DNA of 42,393 nt, from NCBI GenBank assembly GCA_003427395.1, contig BFEA01000006.1, positions 1,373,788 to 1,416,180 of the forward strand. Reading direction: 5' to 3'. Position 1 is the stretch's first letter. The number at the start of each line of letters is the position of its first letter. Below the pieces are notes generated by a model. The model saw only the letters and a list, made by a program, of their open reading frames with translations, was not told the origin of the DNA and did no database searches. The translations under genes and the position numbers were made by a program. This DNA is from Chara braunii. Taxonomy: Eukaryota; Streptophyta; Charophyceae; Charales; Characeae. Positions 29,980-39,120 of the stretch are shown in pieces.

Positions 29980-31056
29980 TCAGGTCATCAATTTCTCCAG
30001 CTTCGCGGGATCATGCCTCTGCCCATCCTTGTCGCAGTTAAACCACAATATCTTGATTGACGACACTCCCCAGCGACTCTTAGTCTCACTCACGGTAAGG
30101 TTGGCGTCCTCCAATTTCGTGAGGACCTCCCTCACATCCTCTATATGACCTACCACAAACTTCCTCACGCCGGGAAAGACCTCCGTCTCATCTCTTTGGA
30201 CCGACCCTTTGATCAGAAAGTCGTCAAGGAAGACTTCCACTTTGTCCGGTATGAATTCCTTGAGGACTGTGATCATGGCCCTTTGGAACATGGCCACTCC
30301 GTTGGTCCACCCCATGGGTACTACCATCATTTGAACTAACCCCAGAGGCGTGTGCATTGCAGTCATATGCCTATCCCTATAGTCCAACGCAATCTCATCA
30401 TAGCCCGAGAAGAGATCGCACACCGAATAAATCAAACGACCTGCCGATCCTTCTCCAAGTAGATCAGCCTCAGGTGTAGACCCTACATCCCTTATCGTGA
30501 CCGCGTTGTTTTTTTGGAGATTTTGGATCCACCTCAATTTGTTGCTCCCCCCTTTTCTCAGAAAGAACCACTTGTTAGAATAGGCGCTTTCACAAGGCTC
30601 CGCAACAAACGTCCTTATCTTCTCTTTGAGGAAGGCCACTATCTCCTCCTTTTCCTTTTGCGCGTACTTCCACGGAGGTCTATCTTTCCAAGGTACGTGG
30701 GAGATAATGTGGATCCGGGTGGGCTTGGCGTACCTCGGGTCGATCCTTCCTCTTTCCGAGTCGTCAAAGGCTATGGCCTTGTCGCAACCCCTTAGGGTCA
30801 TAGTCACATACTCCTTCTCTTGTTCGGTGAGGTTCCCATCCCCTATGTCCATTTTTGCTAGTCTGTCGGCAGTAATACTTTGCCCTTCGGTCTTCTTCCA
30901 TTTCCTAATGATATCGGCGATTTCTTCCTCCGATATCGAGGTTTCCCCCGTTCTATCCCGGCTGACCGCAGCGGACTTCACTTTTTCCGCCACGGTTTTA
31001 TGCTTCTTAATTCCACCGGCTAGGGGGATCCTTCCAAAAAAGACAGCCTGACGCAC
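29980..31056 (-). CDS. pol: Reverse transcriptase domain of pol, open frame
   Basis: 358 codons open, entered by the -1 slip at 31035-31041. There is no ATG; the 5'-most codon is GTG. Visible: a connector equal to that of element 1, then ERGRIDP and VPWKDRPPWKYAQKEKEEI, RWIQNLQKNNAVTIRDVGST (about 175-194), YSVCDLFSGYDEIALD (Asp near 214), VVPMGWTNGVAMFQRAM (about 245-261), VEVFLDDFLIKG (Asp-Asp near 278-279). The catalytic box is FLDD rather than YIDD of element 1. Length and motif order fit gypsy RT. It ends at a mutated Trp codon before RNase H. Confidence 0.88.
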   Translation of the reverse strand: MRQAVFFGRIPLAGGIKKHKTVAEKVKSAAVSRDRTGETSISEEEIADIIRKWKKTEGQSITADRLAKMDIGDGNLTEQEKEYVTMTLRGCDKAIAFDDSERGRIDPRYAKPTRIHIISHVPWKDRPPWKYAQKEKEEIVAFLKEKIRTFVAEPCESAYSNKWFFLRKGGSNKLRWIQNLQKNNAVTIRDVGSTPEADLLGEGSAGRLIYSVCDLFSGYDEIALDYRDRHMTAMHTPLGLVQMMVVPMGWTNGVAMFQRAMITVLKEFIPDKVEVFLDDFLIKGSVQRDETEVFPGVRKFVVGHIEDVREVLTKLEDANLTVSETKSRWGVSSIKILWFNCDKDGQRHDPAKLEKLMT

Positions 31057-32243
31057 CCACCAAATTCCTCCTCTTCGTCCTCTTTCTCGTACCCTACCCC
31101 ATCGATTATAACCTGTCCTCCAACATCCTCGACGTCCACCCGGTCTCCCGGGGGTTCATTGTTGACAAAGGGTGTCTCTTCTAACCGGACCTGGCACACT
31201 CGTGACTGGGCTTCCTTCCTCCTTGGAATATTAGTCCTGTTCCGCTCGTCGAGAGCATCCACCATCTTCAGAACCACCCTGATACCGTCCGGACTTTGGA
31301 TCGAGATGGTCTGACTCCTGTCTGGGAGGTCGACCGCGGTGGCGTGCACCGCGCTCAGCCAAGTCCTTCCCAGGATCAGCTCGGAAGAACACTCCTTCAC
31401 CGAGAAGATGGGGACTGTCGCCTCCACTCCCGCGACCTCAATCAAGGGGTTGTGGCATACCCCTTCCGCCGGTTGGAGCTTATTGTCTGCAACGACCATG
31501 GACATGGATACTCCTCTATCCACTTCCAACCCCAATTCCTTTGCGATTGAGTCCCTATATACGGTGGACTCGGACCCATTGTCCACCAGGGCCCTCATCT
31601 TTTTCCCACTCACTACGGCTTGGGGCTGACCACTCCCAAACACATAAAATTTCTTAGATTCTTCTTCCGAGAAAAAACTCGCCGGCAGTTCTTCCATTGT
31701 TATTCGAGACGACTGCACCTCCTCCTTGGCGGGTCCATCTCCGGGAACCGGTGGTCCTCCCACGAGCGGAATTCTCACCTTTTTGGTGATGCTTATGAGC
31801 TCTTCTCTGGCATTCTTGCTAGCCGCTAAGTACTCAAGGAGTATGCACTGCATTGGCTGCATCAGAGTCCTTCGCAAGGGGGCTACCGTGTCTACCTCGT
31901 TCAAGGTGCATTTCATCTCGGACTTCTTTGGCCCTTTCTTCCTAGGTGATTTAGGTGATGTGGGCTCTTCTCCCTTCCTCTCTTCCGTGACTTTGGCGTC
32001 GACCATCGGTTGGTCATTGTCGCCGCTCCGTTTTCCCCCTTTGGTAGTGAGGTCCTTCCTCTTAGATGGCCCGGCCCCAACTTGGGTCCTCACTCTTAGG
32101 CAAGGCCCTTCTTCTTCGGGCTTGGATTCAACGAATTTAACGCTCAATGCCTGGGGCTCCCTTATGGACACGCCTCCCTGTGCCTCCGTCATTTGGACTT
32201 GGGATGAGTTGGGGGTTCCCCCAACCTCGGGCTTCTTCCCCAA
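31020..32243 (-). CDS. pro: gag C-terminal linker and retropepsin
   Basis: 407 codons open. The first half is a charged linker (SKRKDLTTKGGKRSGDND; PTSPKSPRKKGPKKSEMK). The protease core has KKMRALVDNGSESTVYRDSI, where the catalytic triplet is D-N-G instead of D-S/T-G, and SSELILGRTWL, the hydrophobic-Gly motif. The Asn is one G-to-A step from Ser. The C-terminus is acidic and overlaps pol by 37 bases in the -1 frame. In frame upstream, beyond a TAA at about 32244, lies the 3' half of the zinc knuckle. Confidence 0.82.
   Translation of the reverse strand: MGKKPEVGGTPNSSQVQMTEAQGGVSIREPQALSVKFVESKPEEEGPCLRVRTQVGAGPSKRKDLTTKGGKRSGDNDQPMVDAKVTEERKGEEPTSPKSPRKKGPKKSEMKCTLNEVDTVAPLRRTLMQPMQCILLEYLAASKNAREELISITKKVRIPLVGGPPVPGDGPAKEEVQSSRITMEELPASFFSEEESKKFYVFGSGQPQAVVSGKKMRALVDNGSESTVYRDSIAKELGLEVDRGVSMSMVVADNKLQPAEGVCHNPLIEVAGVEATVPIFSVKECSSELILGRTWLSAVHATAVDLPDRSQTISIQSPDGIRVVLKMVDALDERNRTNIPRRKEAQSRVCQVRLEETPFVNNEPPGDRVDVEDVGGQVIIDGVGYEKEDEEEEFGGCVRLSFLEGSP
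31035..31041 (-). promoter_or_regulatory. Candidate -1 ribosomal frameshift site, T TTT TTG
   Basis: Minus-strand codons of the protease frame are TCT TTT TTG GAA, giving X-XXY-YYZ = T TTT TTG. The zero frame ends four codons later (TAG, 31020-31022). The -1 frame is the pol frame (FFGRIPLAGGIKK). The position equals that of the T TTT TTA site in element 1. Confidence 0.65.
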
Positions 32244-32415
32244 TCTTGCCTCTTAAAGGGCTATCATTTTATCCACATTGACCTTCATGGAGGGGTAGAA
32301 GGAGACTGCCTCCCCATCATCCCCCCAAACTACCCACTTGTTCTCATTCAATTTCACCACCCCCAACCTCAAGGCTTCCGTGAGGTAAGGGCACTCCCGC
32401 TTGATGTGACCGTCT
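32244..32415 (-). pseudogene. gag: Half zinc knuckle and linker of gag after the insertion
   Basis: Reads SDGHIKRECPYLTEALRLGV then NKWVVWGDDGEAVSF, to a TAA at about 32244-32246 (CAA to TAA fits). It aligns with the second half of the element 1 knuckle (EEGHTITRCP). The first C-x2-C is absent at the junction with the foldback insert. Confidence 0.7.
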
Positions 32416-32854
32416 GAGAGAAGGTTAACAACAGTCGTATTTTTCATCACCACTTCAGGACACCCTTCACCACTTCAGGATGCAGCCTGCCTAAACAGGT
32501 AGTTTTCAGGGTCTTCGGAGCTTTCACCACTTGGTCCTGAAGTGGTGAAAGGTCCGAAGACCCTGAAAACCACCTGTTTAGGCGGGCCGCATCCTCAAGT
32601 GGTGAAGGATGGTTTTTATGGTCTTCGGACCTTTCACCACTTCAGGACCATTCATGATTTTCAGACTGCCCAAAACTCTCACTTGACCACTTCAGGACAC
32701 CCTTAACCACTTCAGGATGCAGCCTGCCTAAACAGGTGGTTTTCAAGGTGTTCGGACCTTTCACCACTTCAAAACCATTCAGGATTTTCAAACTGCCCAC
32801 AACTCTCACTTCAAAATTTTCATTCCTGAATTTTCAGCTACTCGATAACCGCTT
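32416..32854 (-). mobile_element. Second copy of the foldback/MITE-like insertion, inside gag
   Basis: Reverse complement of 23215-23685 over almost its full length: minus strand AAGCGGTTATCGAGTAGCTG at one end, GACTGTTGTTAACCTTCTCTC at the other, with the same hairpin core. I see no target duplication here (flanks GACCGTCT and CGAGTCGG). It ends the upstream gag frame with the same short tail (SGYRVAENSGMKILK) that it adds in the LTR copy. Confidence 0.75.
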
Positions 32855-34474
32855 CGAGTCGGCGGATTGTTAGGACGAGGGGCTACTTGAGGTGCCACTC
32901 CCAGGGTAGCGGAAGGGCCGGGAGACTGCAGCATCCTAACCTGACTCACCTCAGGACGCGCCCCCGCGTTCCTAGGTTGGGAAGGGTCTCCCCATCTTTC
33001 GTCCCTTGCATCCTTCCAACGGGAGCTTCCCCATTCCGGGGCCCGATTCCCTCCAGCTTCTCTGTCGCTCTTCCAGTTACCTTGGTTACTGGGTTCGCCC
33101 CGCCAACCCGGGGGTCCCCCTCCCCAGCGTTGACCGAGAGGCCCAGGAGGCTGCCTTTCGTACCCACGGGGACCGTCACTCCTTTGGGTGCGCATACTTC
33201 GGAGCGCCATGTCCAGGCTCTCCTTCATGTATTCTCGCACATCTACTCCTCCTCCTGTAAAGATCACTTCGGTGACTCTTTCGAAATTTGCAAAGTCTCT
33301 AGGGGCCTTCTCGAGGACCTCCTTCCTCTTCTCCTCAGGCAGGTGCAACATGAACATTACGCCGGTCCACTTCCGAAAGCATCCCTCTATCCACCAAAGT
33401 TTGAGATAAACGCTTGAACCTCCGAGTGAAAGCCACCAGGCTCTCTTACTTTCCTCTCGTTACTCGACGCAACCCTTCTATCATGGGGATCATGTCGTTA
33501 CACACGAAGATTCTTAATAGACCGCTCTTGAAGGTCTTCCACCTCCCATCAGTTAGATATACGGCCCTAATGGCCTGGTCCAGCTCCGGGCTCGAATGTT
33601 CTATGAAGTTGTCGATCCATTCCTTCTACGGGAACTTCTTCCGGTAGGCGTAACTCTCCCATTTCTCCACGAATCTGGTCACGTCCCTCCCGTTAAAGTA
33701 GAGCGATTCTAGTCCTAGGTTCACATCGTAGTAGGGGACTCGGCAGTCGTCATAACGACAAAAATAAGGACCTTCTGTCGGCCCATCTATCGTTGGATCG
33801 TAGGGTTTGTACGAGGACGGGTCCAAATCCTCCATCCGAGGCCGAGCTCTCGGAGGTCCCCATGGTTCCTCCTCACGACGACCTCTATCCCCCGGGTCTT
33901 CGCGCTCTTAGCGCATGGACTCTTGGCCCCTAACTCCGCTCCAGATATCTCTGAATCCTTCCATATTCCTTCCTACCGCTTCTTCCTGTACCCATGCGGG
34001 ACCGGCCTCCCTACCGACCCATCTACGCGGTCCTCCCCCAATTTCGGTAGGTCGTTCCTGTCCTAGATCCCTCCTCCTTAGGCCACCTTCTTCGCCTCTC
34101 CTTGGTGCCCAGCATCCAACCCTATCACGAGGGAACTCCTGCCCTTCGCCGATTCTTTCCTCCGTATCCATGTGGCCCGCCAATCGGGTCTCGACTGGGA
34201 AGCCCCTTGTGGCTTCTGCCACCCTTTCTCTCATCGGCACACGTGGTTCCATTTCTCGGTGCAAACGCTAATCCGGACTCACACGTGGTTCCGTAGCTTT
34301 CTCTGTGAGGGGTTCCTCCAGGTTCCTCAAGGCCCTACCAATAGTTTCTACCCCCTCGGTCACTCCTTCGGTCGACTTGCTCAATCTTGCCCCTAACTCG
34401 GTATCCTCCTCAGTTCGCCCCATGACAGTGGTCTTAGGAGATCGGGCAACCCCGTGATCAACCACACTTTCCAT
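32855..34474 (-). pseudogene. gag: gag (N-terminal and capsid part)
   Basis: ATG at 34474 (MESVVDHGVARSPKTT), overlapping the end of the preceding accessory ORF by 17 bases. The same frame continues through TAG at about 34268, TAA at about 33906, TAG at about 33624 and TAA at about 33438. Capsid landmarks: SLYFNGRDVTRFVEKWESYA (element 1: CFDGTKVREFLEDYDVFG), then SLVAFTRRFKRLSQTLVDRG, a 1-base shift near 33360, and MFMLHLPEEKRKEVLEKAP. An Arg/Gly/Trp/Pro-rich nucleic-acid-binding stretch follows (QRWGGGPPGWRGEPSNQGNW). The foldback insert breaks the frame before the knuckle. Three of the four stops fit CAG or CAA changed by C-to-T. Confidence 0.8.
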
Positions 34475-35342
34475 GCACCAGTTTTATGTTGCTCTCTCCG
34501 CTAGAGTCACTCCCTCGGCCTTCTGCCCTGCTACTCTCCTCCGAGCCTCTTTCTCGCTCACTCGATCCTTGTTCCTCACTATCACCTTCGGATTTTTCAC
34601 TAGTCACAGTCCACCAAGAGTCACGCATTTTTTTCTCTTCGTAAGCGGCTAGCGCAAGGTTGGCAATCTCTAGATCCGAGACGCCCCTAATCCCTTCCTG
34701 CGAGCACCGTTTAATCAGGCCTCTATCTACTTCTCCGGCCTGTCCCGAGAACAGGGGCTTGATGAAATCGCCGATCAAAGCCCACCACTCGAAGTCCGTA
34801 AGCTCTAGAGACTCCCAACACAGGGTGAACAGCTCGTGTCCCTTCTCTACTCCTAGGGGGAATTTTTCAATTATCGGGCCCCTAATTTGGACATTCCTCA
34901 CCGTTGCGTCGTCGGGGTAGAGTAAATGGTACACCCACGCAGGGACCTCCTAGGTCCGGCCGTGGGCTGCCCGCGGGATTTCTATCCTCCCTCGATATTC
35001 AACCTTCTTTATCTCACGCCTCCCCGCTACTCCTCCTCTCAACCTTCTAAGTCGGTCTTGGGCTTTCTCCGCGATACCCAGCGGGTCCTTTCCTTCTGCT
35101 AACTCGGTAGCAAAGAACTGTCTATCGTCGTGAGACAAGAAGATCTCAGCCCTTCGTGTGTGGGTACCCTCCCTTGAAACTATTGAGAAACGAACTAGCA
35201 TTTCCTGCCCGTAGATTTCGAAGAATCCTGTAATAACCTCCCCTTTTTCCTTAATCTTGGGGAGGGTCACTGCATACCTAGATCTCGACTTCCAAGCCCT
35301 TTCTAAGGTTCCGACAGGGCTCCCCCTATCGTATCTAATCAT
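34458..35342 (-). pseudogene. Large accessory module, copy 5 (one stop)
   Basis: ATG at 35342 (MIRYDRGSPVG), 8 bases after the previous stop. N-part: LERAWKSRSRYAVTLPKIKE, VRFSIVSREGTHTRRAEIFL, KDPLGIAEKAQDRLRRLRGG. A TAG at 34950-34952 (CAG fits) is followed in the same frame by VYHLLYPDDATVRNVQ, FTLCWESLELTDFEWWALIG, IRGVSDLEIANLALAAYEEK and a Ser/Glu-rich tail. About 295 residues in all. The order matches copy 3 (VRLSVSSGEGLVIGEAKVFL; ERVYPSEAVRRAVERR). It runs 17 bases into gag. No known domain recognised. Confidence 0.6.
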
Positions 35343-35350
35343 TGGCAGGC

Positions 35351-35890
35351 TCACCCCACCCGAGTCAATCTCTCGGCCGCCTCGGCTAGTGAGTCCTCGC
35401 ACCTCTCTCGAGAGCCTTCGCCTTGATCGAGTATCGTCCTATGTAAAGCTTTCTTGTACTCTCCCGTCCTATCCCAGAAGCGTGCCTCCACTAGGTGCAC
35501 CCTGGCTTCGAAGTGATTTCCAAGCCACCTTGAGTCCTCCTCAAACCTTCTCTCGACCTCAGTCAAAGACTCTCTCCAAGTTCTAGAACACCGTACCCCT
35601 CTCGCCTCCCTAATAAAGACCGAAAACCTAGCTTAGGTGGTCCAGGGCCTTCTTTTCCACAAGGCCAGTCGTCAGACCTTGACGAGGAAACTCTTCTCGG
35701 CTTCCAACTCCCAGGTTATCGAGTTGGAGGTGTGGGTAACTCTCATGCCTATCTTCCCCCCGAGAGTAGATCCTCTTTTAAATCGTCGAGTATCTTTACC
35801 GTGGCCGTCTCTAGTAACTTGATCTTTCGCAAAGACCCAGGTCTCGCCCTTCTTTCCTCCTCCCAGCAAAGGGTCAGGATCCTATAAAAC
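35351..35890 (-). pseudogene. Large accessory module, copy 4 (decayed)
   Basis: One frame carries GETWVFAKDQVTRDGHGKD (copy 3 has GEGTRLGHGNDKGNF), then two stops (near 35673 and 35634), then ARFSVFIREARG and VERRFEEDSRWLGNHF, EYKKALHRTILDQ, ending 8 bases before the ATG of copy 5. It is shorter than its siblings and has no ATG at the front. Confidence 0.45.
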
Positions 35891-35906
35891 TCCGCCCTTA
35901 CCCTTT

Positions 35907-36731
35907 CTAGACCCACCAATTCACTGGTGTCCGGCTCACTCCTGCCTCAAGTTCCTTCGTCGACACGCAATTTATCCATATGAGATCTGAGGGGTCTAAT
36001 CCTTCCAACCCCGCCTCACAGATCTTCCCCAAGTACCTCCAAGAGATGGTCGACACCCTCACGTGTTGGCTCCAGCCTTCGAAGGCGTAGCCCAGGCCTT
36101 CTAACCACGACCAACTGTCCTCGTACAGATTTTGTAGGCACCACGTTAGTAGGGAGTGCAGGTCCGACCTTGTGAACCGAAATTGGTTCAGGATCGAAAT
36201 CCTACGCTCCACCGCCCTTCTGACCGCTTCGGAGGGATAAACTCGCTCAAGGATAAAACGACTGACTCCGACAGGGTCACTATCGAAAAACAGGGGTACC
36301 TCTTCCCAACCTGCATACGTCACTTGATATGCCCTTGGGTACCCCTCCTGAGGGCTCACCTCCCCCACAAGTCTCTCTAAACGGTCCCGTAATGCTCGCG
36401 CGTCTAGGAGCGGATCTTCCCCCGACTTCAGGCTACGGATGACCTCCAAGAGACCCTCCTTTGAGAGGAATACTTTGGCCTCTCCGATCACCAATCCTTC
36501 CCCACTACTTACCGACAGTCGTACGAATGCCTTCCCTTGGCGGATGTCAGCCACTTCCCTCCGAATAACTCTCGCCTGATCCTTTTCGCCCTCCTTGGGT
36601 AACGTGAGTGGACAACCTCCCGTTCTCCTCTTATAGGCTCTATCTAGGCCCAAAGAGTTCCTGAAATTCCCCTTATCATTACCGTGTCCAAGCCTCGTAC
36701 CCTCTCCGGTTAGCCACTTGCTCTTCCCCAA
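35907..36731 (-). CDS. Large accessory module, copy 3, intact
   Basis: ATG at 36731, 274 residues, 20 bases after the previous stop. Order: GEGTRLGHGNDKGNFRNSLG (about 9-28), CPLTLPKEGEKDQARVIRRE, FVRLSVSSGEGLVIGEAKVF, LSKEGLLEVIRSLKSGEDPL, LRDRLERLVG, EGYPRAYQVTYAGWEEVPLF, then ILERVYPSEAVRRAVERRIS, TRSDLHSLLTWCLQNLYEDS, GYAFEGWSQHVRV. Both halves recur in the neighbours, so this copy best shows the full module: a strand-rich N-half and a helix-rich C-half. There is no transmembrane segment and no known domain I recognise. Good query for a family search. Confidence 0.65.
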   Translation of the reverse strand: MGKSKWLTGEGTRLGHGNDKGNFRNSLGLDRAYKRRTGGCPLTLPKEGEKDQARVIRREVADIRQGKAFVRLSVSSGEGLVIGEAKVFLSKEGLLEVIRSLKSGEDPLLDARALRDRLERLVGEVSPQEGYPRAYQVTYAGWEEVPLFFDSDPVGVSRFILERVYPSEAVRRAVERRISILNQFRFTRSDLHSLLTWCLQNLYEDSWSWLEGLGYAFEGWSQHVRVSTISWRYLGKICEAGLEGLDPSDLIWINCVSTKELEAGVSRTPVNWWV

Positions 36732-36751
36732 AGAGGCGGGCGTACGGGACG

Positions 36752-37655
36752 TCAGCGACTGATACCCTCAAACTCCCTCAATCTCTCGAATACGGGGGCT
36801 AGCTCCCTCCTAGGTGGAACCCAGGCGTCAACACACCGAGTGTAGAGCCAAAACAGCCCTTGCGTTCGCACCCCGGCCTGTCGAGCAGCTTGGAGTATTG
36901 CCATCACTCGCCCTTCCGGGTCTCGCAGGAACGAACTTGCCAGGAATTGGGGCAGGGCCTCATGCAACACCCGGGAAACTCGAGGAACTTCGCCCGGTTC
37001 GGCGAAGGACACTTGCGTCCACGACTCGAAGGTCCCTTCCTCATAAACGCCTAGTAGCAGATTATTTGCCAACTTGTTTGTCTCCCTCGTGGAGGGATCC
37101 CCTGATCGACACAATGAGTGTATAGTACCCACAGGGCCCCAAATGACAGTCCTAAACTCCTTCCTCTTTCTAGGAGTTTTACCACCCTACCTTCGTTTAA
37201 GCCTGAGAACACAAAGACTGAGACCCTCGTGGTTACTGGATAACTCGCCCTTGGAAGTTCACCGGCCCGAGCGAACTTTTCTTCCTCTATTGCTACAAAC
37301 CCAAACTCCCTCCGGCCCTCCGGGTCCGATTTATCCACCTTTCTCTTCCTTTTCTCGCCTCTCCTATCACCAGGTCCAACCCACCCCCTTGGCCTAAAAC
37401 CAGGGGCACGATAACCTTTGACCAAGTCCCCGGTTCGACAAAGATTATCGTGGTGACCTTGAGATGCACCTCAGTTGTCCTAACTTTCACTTTCTCCGAC
37501 TCTATCCACACGAAATTGCCGCCAATCGTGATCTCTCCGCCTTCTAACCTCCTCCAATCGGGGATTCCCCCGTTGCTCAGAACCAAGTTACACACCCCTC
37601 GCTCGTCCAGAGGAGACTTGACAAACCTACCGATGTCCTTGTTAAATAGGACCAT
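36752..37655 (-). pseudogene. Large accessory module, copy 2 (frameshifted)
   Basis: ATG at 37655, 5 bases after the stop of copy 1. The first frame gives EVHLKVTTIIFVEPGTWSKV (copy 1: EGTIYLSREAWVEYVTYW). The C-part appears in the next frame (37425-37051) as GELPRASYPVTTRVSVFVF and GLSFGALWVLYTHCVDQGIP. The end is in a third frame (37132-36752) with FESWTQVSFAEPGEVPRVSR and GLFWLYTRCVDAWVPPRREL. Joining needs two indels. The C-part motif (LYTxCVDxxxPPR) thus occurs twice, an internal duplication. Length, about 300 residues, equals that of its siblings. Confidence 0.55.
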
Positions 37656-37660
37656 TCATG

Positions 37661-38404
37661 CTAACCTACCTTTTGACGGACTCCAAACACCTTTTGGTAA
37701 CGGTAGTCTCTCCCGCCCTCACGGTCTCGCTCCGACTCTAGAGAGACCCTCTCTCGGATCCGGTCGGCTCTAACTTCGTACGGCACCGGGTTGTCCACAC
37801 AATAGGAATAGAACCAATGGAGCGAACGAAAGGACAACCCCCTCCTTCTCTCCCGCCTTATAGACCTCACGACTTCCTCATACGCGGCTCCCTCTCCACA
37901 CACTCTCTTGAAGACGTAAGAAGGAAATATGGTCTGGACGCAACCTGTGGCACGAGGGTATTCCTCGTCCCGAGCACAAGTCACTCGCAAGCGGAACGAC
38001 AGGCTATGCCGAAGGGGCACCTTCTCGAAGATCCGCCTCATAATAGGCCCTGCGCGTACCTCCCACTGGTCCGCCCGATACCACCCTAATGCCCAGTAGG
38101 TGACGTACTCAACCCACGCTTCCCGACTTAGATAGATCGTGCCCTCGGCACGAACCGCCGTCCGTCGGGCCTTTCCTCCGTTCCTAGGTCTATTCCTGGT
38201 CCATTGGTCTCCCTCCCAAATTCCTTCAACGAACCGCGCCCAAAGAAAACCCCCCTCCTCAAGTTCCACCCCTCTCTCACGCCCTGCCAGGTATCTCTCC
38301 GTACGATGATCCAAGGGGACACTAAAGCACTCTCGCTCCTTTAGAAGATCCGCCTTCTTGACTTTTACTCTACCGTCGTTTGCTGCTTCTACAATCGTAA
38401 CCAT
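37661..38404 (-). CDS. Large accessory module, copy 1, intact
   Basis: ATG at 38404, 247 residues. Landmarks: VKKADLLKERECFSVPLDHR, GFLWARFVEGIWEG, VRAEGTIYLSREAWVEYVTY (matches GEAKVFLSKEGLLEV of copy 3), DEEYPRATGCVQTIFPSYVF (matches QEGYPRAYQV), then RRGLSFRSLHWFYSYCVDNP. Its start overlaps the frame-corrected end of ORF B by about 48 bases, and its stop is 5 bases from the next ATG. This head-to-tail packing is unusual for a eukaryotic transcript. Function unknown. Confidence 0.65.
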   Translation of the reverse strand: MVTIVEAANDGRVKVKKADLLKERECFSVPLDHRTERYLAGRERGVELEEGGFLWARFVEGIWEGDQWTRNRPRNGGKARRTAVRAEGTIYLSREAWVEYVTYWALGWYRADQWEVRAGPIMRRIFEKVPLRHSLSFRLRVTCARDEEYPRATGCVQTIFPSYVFKRVCGEGAAYEEVVRSIRRERRRGLSFRSLHWFYSYCVDNPVPYEVRADRIRERVSLESERDREGGRDYRYQKVFGVRQKVG

Positions 38405-38488
38405 GCCCTCCTTGGCCTTCCACTACCTTCTTGACGATTCCCACCAATACCTTCCAACCGTCCGACCCGTCCAGGTACCCGTCCGGTA

Positions 38489-39115
38489 TCACGGGCGAGG
38501 GTTGTCCCCCTCGTCGGAAAGTCGGCACCTCAGTGTGTAGAAATATCTAATCTCGTAGTGCCCTAAAAGTTCCCTCTCTAGCCGAGCATGACCAACGGCT
38601 TCTTCCCAACTATTTAGGAAGTTTTCCCCTTGATCTGTCCCTTTTTCTACGTAAAGTGCTATATCGAAATCCCCGGTCCACAGGTAAAAGTTGTAGCACC
38701 ACACGTCTATACCCCTATGGCTACCCACGCTAATACCCGCTAGCTCAAACTCCAAAACCCCCAAGCTATCTCCTACTATCTCCTGTACGATTGCGACCAA
38801 TACTCTCCACCCGTCCGACTCGTCGAGATAAGCATTCGGAATCACTGGCGCAGACCAACCTCCCCTAGGATAGGTCCGGTACCCCAAAGAGTAAAAGTAA
38901 CTAAAATCGTATTCTGGCAGCTCCCTCCTTTCCATACGAGAATAGCCTATTGCCTCCTCCCATCCGCGGAGGAAATTTTCCCCCTGATCTCGCCCCTCCT
39001 CTACATAGATGGCAACGTTGAAATCCCCCGTCCGCAGATGGAAGGTATAGGACCACACGTCGATCCCATCGTAACTACTCACGCGAATCCCTTCCGGGAC
39101 CGCTTCTAGGTTCAT
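38489..39115 (-). CDS. ORF B: two tandem copies of the small accessory module
   Basis: ATG at 39115, 208 residues. Repeat 1 (about 1-105) has GIDVWSYTFHLRTGDFNVAI, YVEEGRDQGENFLRGWEEAI, then SAPVIPNAYLDESDGWRVLV. Repeat 2 (about 112-208) has GIDVWCYNFYLWTGDFDIAL, YVEKGTDQGENFLNSWEEAV, and stops where its own closing motif starts. That motif (PVIPDGYLDGSDGWKVLVGI) continues in the next frame, so a 1-base loss near 38493 truncates it. The closing motif and the T-x-[DE]-[YF]-[DN]-V-x-x-Y core match the modules of element 1 (IPNSFVNGENWEPILN; RFLETNEYDVRIY). Seven bases upstream is a splice-acceptor-like sequence. Confidence 0.68.
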   Translation of the reverse strand: MNLEAVPEGIRVSSYDGIDVWSYTFHLRTGDFNVAIYVEEGRDQGENFLRGWEEAIGYSRMERRELPEYDFSYFYSLGYRTYPRGGWSAPVIPNAYLDESDGWRVLVAIVQEIVGDSLGVLEFELAGISVGSHRGIDVWCYNFYLWTGDFDIALYVEKGTDQGENFLNSWEEAVGHARLERELLGHYEIRYFYTLRCRLSDEGDNPRP

Positions 39116-39120
39116 TCACC

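Noticed and set aside
31726-32256. Plus-strand ORFs opposite protease and integrase (also 27723-28373)
   Set aside because: Shadows of the minus-strand pol and gag frames, with no domain content.
34458-39115. Bacterial operon (tightly spaced ORFs)
   Set aside because: The ORFs sit inside an LTR retrotransposon with PBS and LTRs, and no consistent ribosome-binding sites precede the ATGs.
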